Part shown: positions 58,834 to 64,000 of the stretch, one piece after another
How the letters are laid out: every line of letters starts with the position of its first letter
How positions within the stretch are numbered: position 1 is the stretch's first letter
NCBI RefSeq assembly: GCF_016545825.1
Contig: NC_052614.1
Coordinates: 25,252,559 to 25,316,558 of the forward strand
DNA length: 64,000 bases
Direction of reading: 5' to 3'
Source of the DNA: Eucalyptus grandis
Taxonomy: Eukaryota; Streptophyta; Magnoliopsida; Myrtales; Myrtaceae
Translations under genes and position numbers: made by a program
The notes under the pieces: generated by a model
The model's database searches: none
What the model saw: the letters and a program-made list of their open reading frames with translations, nothing else
Told to the model about the DNA's origin: nothing

Positions 58834-59578
58834 GGTGTGCAATGGAAACCGCCCGAACCGGGACAAGATCGGACCGGACTGGCCGGTTTTGGGCGGTTTC
58901 CACGGTCGGCGGTCCGGACTAATTTTTTTTTTTATATATAATTTATATACATATAATATATAAACGCATATATTATATATGAAACTTGTTACAATCGAAA
59001 TTGCAATTGAGGTAACAACTTCTTATATGGCCAAGAGACCACCAAAATTCTTAGAAAACTTATTTGTTAGTTTTATCTTCTACTTGATGTGGGATAGGCT
59101 TTAGGAGCTCCTCATGCTCACTCTCTCTCTTGCTCCCCTCACTTGCAAACGGCACGGCACTTCAAGCCTCAAAGAGTCCGACATCGACTAAACATTCAAA
59201 GCATAGAAGAGAGATTGTCTATAAAACCTAAGCCAAGCACATATTTTACTCAAATTGTTCATGGCTTTTATGCTTAAAATTAAGAGTGAAACACATAAAT
59301 TATGATTAATATTCATACAAGTGAAGTTTGAATATTTTGCACATGAAAATGTGTGTGAGTAGTTTTATTAGATCGCCCGGGAACCGAATTGGATTAATCG
59401 GTCCGGAGCATGGTCGTTCTTTAATGATTGGTTGTTATTTAGTGAAAAAAGAAAGTGCCGATCCTATTGGACCGAACCGGACTGGACCGGAACCGATGGT
59501 CCGGTCCATGGTTCCCAAATTGGGAACTGGTTTTCCCGGTCCGGTTCCCGGTTCCAAGGTGGAACCGATCACCCCTAG
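58834..59578. mobile_element. hAT-like non-autonomous element, CCGGTTCC-rich
   Basis: The outer ends are TAGGGGTG and, in reverse complement, the same word (CACCCCTA at the right). Subterminal DNA is packed with CCGGTTCC, GGACCGG and CCGAACCGG words, typical of a common plant hAT-derived MITE. The 58920-59340 interior is AT-rich. No transposase. No convincing 8-bp duplication was found. Confidence 0.5.
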
Positions 59579-61080
59579 TAAAAAATAACTAGTATCTTGA
59601 CCATTTGACATTACCACCCCAGCACAGATGCTTGGCATCCCGATTGTTAGCAGGCAATCAGTAAAGACGTCACTCTATAGAAACAACAAAGATGACAACG
59701 CTATTACAATAATAAAATGAAAACAGGACAGAAAACAAACCCAGCAGATGAGATTGAAGCCCAACATTTGTGCATCTGTGTAAGGAGGGAACACAGACCC
59801 AAAGCTGAGGATCATTTCCAAATACCTGGTTCTAACATGCTTGCTCTATCAATGCAGAAAGATGCGACAGACAAGTGAATTGGGACCAATTATGAAAAGG
59901 GTCAAACGTCAAACCAAAAAAAAAAAAAAAAAAAAATTCTCTAGTCTAGATAAGTACCCTTCACTCCCTTTAAATGCCGATCAGCAATAGAATATATAAA
60001 CAGGTCGCAAAGTGGAGCATCTCAATGCATCCAATATGACATTTCAATCAATACCTCATGTAGTGGAGGGAATTCATGTCCTGTCATCATATTCACATCA
60101 ATTTTATATTGTATCATTGCTAAATTAATTTCAAAATTGATTAGTATGAAGAAGACTTGATTTTCATAAGAACCTGTTCAGAACATATCAATAAATTCCC
60201 GTCAGGGAATGTTCTCATTCTGTGTCTGAAATTTCCACCCCCCATGGACATCCAAGGCTATTAACAAATCCATTCAAAGTGGTAGTCCCCATCTTCGAAA
60301 ATTAGAAACCACTTAGGACATAAATTAACAATCAACAGAAGGTGAGATCCAATGATCTACCAGAAATGATGGCGGCATTCTCAGAGAATAGAGGGCAGAG
60401 CAGTACGACCTGTTTCAAACAAAATTTTTCCAGAAAGAGTAGAGGACCGCATTCCTCTCCACAGGTTAGAGACTTTGAGAGTGTTTTATTGAGGCTGCTC
60501 AACAAGGACGTCCACTAAATCAAATATGACCTCAACAATATAAGGCACAACGCCATAGCCATTAGAACTAGGCTTACGTGGCCCTGTACGCACACATATA
60601 CATGTTTGCACTCTTGAAATGAGCACAAAAGATCGGACACAACCCTAAACAACACACAGGTTCTGCAATATGCCAAATTACACCTTGGATGGACTAGACC
60701 AAATGTCCATAAAAACCAGAATCATCCAAAAGAAAAACCTTCAAATGCTCACTCATTTCACACAGCCGCAAGAGAACTAAAACCCTCCAATCAAACAAAA
60801 GGAATGATAAAGTTGAAGGGAAAGTGGAGATCTCATGTAAATAAAGCGGAACTTGCATTTAAAAGAGCATGATTTTGGGTATACAGAAGCTTGTCAATCA
60901 GCTTTCCTAAGAAAGCCTAAAATGTTCCAATGTCCCGCCTAAAATGTTCCAATGTTCCAGTGATTTTGGGGAGGGATTGAAGAAGAGTTAGCTCTCTCTA
61001 AGTCTCTCTCTTTCTAGCTCTCTGCTTTTCTTTGCGGCGGCTGACGGTGGGGCTGTGCTTAGTGGGGGTAGATTGAATGT
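59579..61080. other. Stretch without a recognised gene
   Basis: A-rich in places (A run 59917-59936). Parts resemble 54640-55160. CT-rich words at 60990-61024 may belong to an unidentified 5' UTR. Confidence 0.35.
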
Positions 61081-61109
61081 ATAGAGAATCAAAATTATAA
61101 TAGAAGCTT

Positions 61110-61368
61110 TCCATGATCACACCAAGAAAAATAGCAAAGGAAGACCGAGTAGAAGATTGCAAATCACACATTCGCTGGTGTCGATAGGCTCAAATGATGA
61201 CCGAGTCCTAATTAGAATATAAGTTGTGTTCAAATCAAAAGTTTTGTTGAAATAGATACATTCTCAATAAAACTCACTCATTCATGTATCGAAATATAAA
61301 TTCACAATCCATTGTTGCACGGAAGGAAAATAGCAAAAGAAGACCGAGTAGAAGATTGCATATCGCAC
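61110..61368. repeat. Spaced direct repeat upstream of EAF
   Basis: AAATAGCAAAGGAAGACCGA at about 61130 and AAATAGCAAAAGAAGACCGA at about 61328, each followed by GTAGAAGATTGCA, are near-identical copies of about 45 bases roughly 200 bases apart. Confidence 0.75.
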
Positions 61369-61811
61369 TTGGGAGCCAGCCCAAACCAACCAGTCCAATT
61401 TCACATACGGGGAACCGACCGTACCTCAGCTGGTCCTAAGGTTTCAAGTTTGCTTCTCGTCCTCCATGTACTCCCGGCAGGTCCTTGTCTCGCTCCCTTC
61501 ACTTTTGTCGACAAACTTTCTTGTAAAGGGCAGCTGCTTTTCTCCTCGCGTGAGTCCAAAACAGGGGAAAAGCATCGGCCAACCGGTTGGGCCCAGAATC
61601 TCCCGGTCCATCCGACCCGGAAAACCGGCCTGAACCCGGACCCGATCGTCGGATCCTCTCCCCAACCTACTGGTCTGCGCTTCGCGTGGCCAGGGTTTCA
61701 GCTGCGGAGGAGAAGGAGCCAAAAAACGGGAGAGGAGAGGAGGGAGGAAGGAAGGAGGACCCCCGCAGAAGGCCGCGAATCCTCGTCACTCATCATCGAG
61801 GTTCCGAAACT

Positions 61812-61818
61812 TTATATA
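61812..61818 (+). promoter_or_regulatory. Candidate TATA box of the EAF gene
   Basis: TTATATA about 280 bases before the EAF start codon, in otherwise GC-rich DNA (61560-62060). Position and composition fit a core promoter; no transcript data. Confidence 0.4.
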
Positions 61819-62095
61819 CTAAGACCAAAAATTTGTCGGGAGTCTGACCGCAGCGACCGAAAGAGCCAGCCGACTCTGATCGGACGGAGCTTCGGGATCA
61901 CGACCGATTCGAGACGAGCGAATCACCGACGTCGAGTCAAGAACATGGTCGTCCGCGTAGAAGAAGAACGTGGGTCCCGTCCGGGTCGTCTCGGATACCC
62001 ATCATCGGCTTGATTTGAACCGAGGCGAAGAAGGGGGGCGAGAGCAGCAGCCGTCGGTCTTGATCTTTTCTTCTCTAAGAGTTGGAAAAGAAGGT

Positions 62096-63036
62096 ATGGC
62101 TAAGGACAGGGATGAGCCCGGGACGGCTCCTCAGCCCGATCGCTGGTACAATCTGACCCTCGGGCCTTCGTTCAAGCACGATTCTTCCAACAAGTACTGT
62201 ACCCTCCGATGTAAGTGTTTAAGACTTTTGCCCATTTTATCCCGTGGTCTGTCTTGTTCGCCTGAGGTGATCCGTGGGTGTGTTGGCATTGTTGTGATCG
62301 GTTGAAGAGATGATTGATGTGCCTGGAAATCTGAAGGATTGGAGATTGGTGGAGGAGATGGAGTTGGAGAGGAGATGATTGCTCTGGATGTGTAATGAAG
62401 CTTAGGGACGTTGTTTCTTGAATTCTAAATGGTTGGATTTGAAAAAAAAAGTGTTCTTTTTAATGTCTTTGGTACTTTTCCCCCTTATTTCATACTTGTC
62501 TAATTTGTTCTTGTTGGGAATCATTGGATAGCAGGAACTAAGAAGTTGATGTAGTGTGAGGATTTCTGCATTGATGTGTGTGTATGTGATGAGTTGTAGT
62601 GATGCAATGTATTCATTGCTAGTTACTCTTTCTTGAACTTTTGTTTATTTGCATTTCTCCAGATGAATTTAAACCCGCTTCTATCGATAAGACGAAGAAG
62701 GGTACAATGCAAAAGAATAAGGAGAACCGGGTTTCTGTGGAGTTTCAAAATAATCAACCAGGAAAGCCCAAAGTGGCATTTGAGGGTAGCAGCGAAGATT
62801 ACAAGGAGAATGATGCTGTGTTGTTCTTCGATGGTGAGACATTCCGATTGGAACGACTCCATCGAGCTGTGAAGCAGCTGCGTCACGTTCGCCTTCCTGG
62901 TGAGTCTGTGGCGGCTGCTTCTTCTGCTGCTTCTGCAGCTGTTCATTCTGGGCCAGCAGTGGAGCCTCGGTTATCTCCGGTGGCAAAGGTTGTAAAACCA
63001 GCACATTCTTCTCGGAATACATTTCCAGCCGTTCCG
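62096..63036 (+). CDS. ELL-associated factor (EAF) family transcription elongation factor, first two exons
   Basis: Exon 1 is 62096-62210 and exon 2 is 62663-63036; both borders are GT-AG and phases fit. The protein begins MAKDRDEPGTAPQPDRWYNL and continues with FKHDSSNKYCTLRYEFKPAS, VSVEFQNNQPGKPKVAFEGS, KENDAVLFFDGETFRLERLH and AVKQLRHVRLPGES. That is the N-terminal EAF domain, whose animal members bind ELL and raise RNA polymerase II elongation rate in the nucleus. A Ser/Ala-rich tail follows, and the frame enters intron 2 at 63037. The plant homologue (Arabidopsis At1g71080, from memory) has further acidic exons, which lie beyond the window. The start is chosen as the first ATG before the conserved WYNLTLG. 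No lesion seen. Confidence 0.88.
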
Positions 63037-64000
63037 GTAAGTCCAATTGCTTAGTTAAGTTAGTCAGTCACTAATTATTTGGCTTATTAAAAAGAGTGAT
63101 CTATTACCAAGATCATAGGGAATAGGGATTATAGATAAGTAAACTGTTGTTTTTTTTTTTTTTTTGGTAAAGGATAAGTAAACTGTTGTTTGTTTCTGCT
63201 GATTCTAATTATTCTGTATAATAATCAAAATCATTATGCATAGGGAGAGATTGATCCATTATGATTATTTTGTGTAATTACAAGGACCGCTAGTTAACAA
63301 AGGATGGATGAAGAGACTCCAGGGGTCTCAAGTTTCCTTTAGAACAAGAATGCTGCACATCTTGTTGTTAGTATGATTCATTGAATAGGTGTGTATTGTT
63401 GTACGAACCCTTTGGTCCTCCCATGTGAATGAAGTAACCCTTTGGTTCTCCCATGTGAATGAAGTAACCCTTTGGTCCTCCCATGTGAATGAAGTAACCC
63501 TTTGGTTCTCCCATGTGAATGAAGTAACCCTTTGGTCCTCCCATGTGAATGAAGTTTTATGAAAGTTTAACTACTTATGATGGTTTAGATGCATTTATGT
63601 GGTAATATTCAATTTCTTATTGTTATCCTCTGCTTTTCAGTTTTTGTTCCTTCTAGGACTCCATGTCTGATCCTTGAATTGTCATATTCTTTTGTTGGCT
63701 ATTTGACTTAGAGATTTAAACTTTCTATGTCTGACTAAACAAGATGCCAGATTGATGTGTTGTCTCACTTTGCCCATGAGCAACTGTATATCTTTGTTAT
63801 GAAAGAAAGTGAAGTGGCCCTTAAGATGCACACTTTATATATATGGACTTTCTTAAGGTTTGGTTACCTAGATGTTCAATAGATGTTTAGAATAACTTAT
63901 CAAAACTTTACACATTTAAGATCTGCTCATTGGATAGGGATAGTAAATCTTTCTGCTTCTCTAGTTATAGTGACGGATTGAGAGGCTCGATGGAAGAAAT
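63037..64000 (+). other. EAF intron 2, runs off the window
   Basis: Starts GTAAGT. It has a T run at 63150-63166 and the 30-bp minisatellite. No second-exon continuation is visible before the window end. Confidence 0.6.
63406..63555. repeat. 30-bp minisatellite, five units
   Basis: Five head-to-tail units of AACCCTTTGG-T[CT]-CTCCCATG followed by TGAATGAAGT. Units alternate strictly between GGTCCTCC and GGTTCTCC (C-T-C-T-C), so the true period is a 60-base dimer. Confidence 0.95.

Noticed and set aside
61312..62013. Long plus-strand open frame of 233 codons upstream of EAF
   Set aside because: Low-complexity and GC-rich, no recognisable domain, and it overlaps the likely promoter and 5' UTR; open length fits base composition.
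63406..63555. Regular 30-bp repeats as a CRISPR-like array
   Set aside because: Units are contiguous with no unique spacers, and the genome is eukaryotic; it is a minisatellite.

Overview
The window is nuclear DNA of a flowering plant, most likely a woody eudicot. The signs are GT-AG introns, plant-only gene families (ACR ACT-repeat protein, GT47 exostosin-like glycosyltransferases, thaumatin-like protein, a plant L1-type LINE, a Ty1/copia element, a TRIM) and AT-rich intergenic DNA with long CT and ATT microsatellites. A Myrtaceae-like genome is a guess only.

Region 1 (1-29.6 kb) is a direct-repeat array of decayed copies of one gene, a TRAF-like/MATH-domain protein with a long C-terminal coiled coil. 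Five copies of its 3' exons lie head to tail: A (2-4203, many frameshifts), A'1 (5100-6486) and A'2 (6487-7548), both 5'-truncated, B (10885-14562, long, two nonsense codons), and C (25332-26613, short but open). Copies A'2, B and C carry 2-3 kb of shared downstream flank, which includes a 15-bp bZIP-type palindrome. Two copies begin at sharp fusion points. B is joined to a copy of the 5' half of a GT47 gene whose source lies 29 kb away in opposite orientation. C is joined to a leader-like segment from an unidentified gene. A 5.9-kb LINE (minus strand, inactivated) sits in the flank of copy B, and the flank of copy C gives its empty site.

Region 2 (30.6-45.8 kb) holds the clearest host genes: an intact eight-exon ACR gene (31647-34737, +) followed by two four-exon GT47 exostosin-like genes on the minus strand (35287-39933 and 42070-45723). 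Both GT47 genes have clean splice structure, but each carries a one-base frame break in exon 3. The second also has a frame break in a TCT-rich tract in exon 1.

Region 3 (46-61 kb) is mostly decayed or repetitive. It holds a repeat rich in GTGTCG motifs around an ATT microsatellite, and thaumatin-like fragments interrupted by a complete 289-bp TRIM with 87-bp LTRs, a primer-binding site and a 5-bp target duplication. It also holds a 3.25-kb copia element whose integrase/RT block is inverted between its LTRs, and a hAT-like non-autonomous element rich in CCGGTTCC motifs.

Region 4 (61.6 kb to the end) holds the first two coding exons of an EAF-type RNA polymerase II elongation factor gene (+). 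The following intron contains a 30-bp minisatellite and runs off the window.

I found no CRISPR array, operon, rRNA gene or convincing tRNA gene. The unusual content is structural: gene-fragment shuffling, chimeric copies and rearranged mobile elements. I found no clear new multi-gene system.
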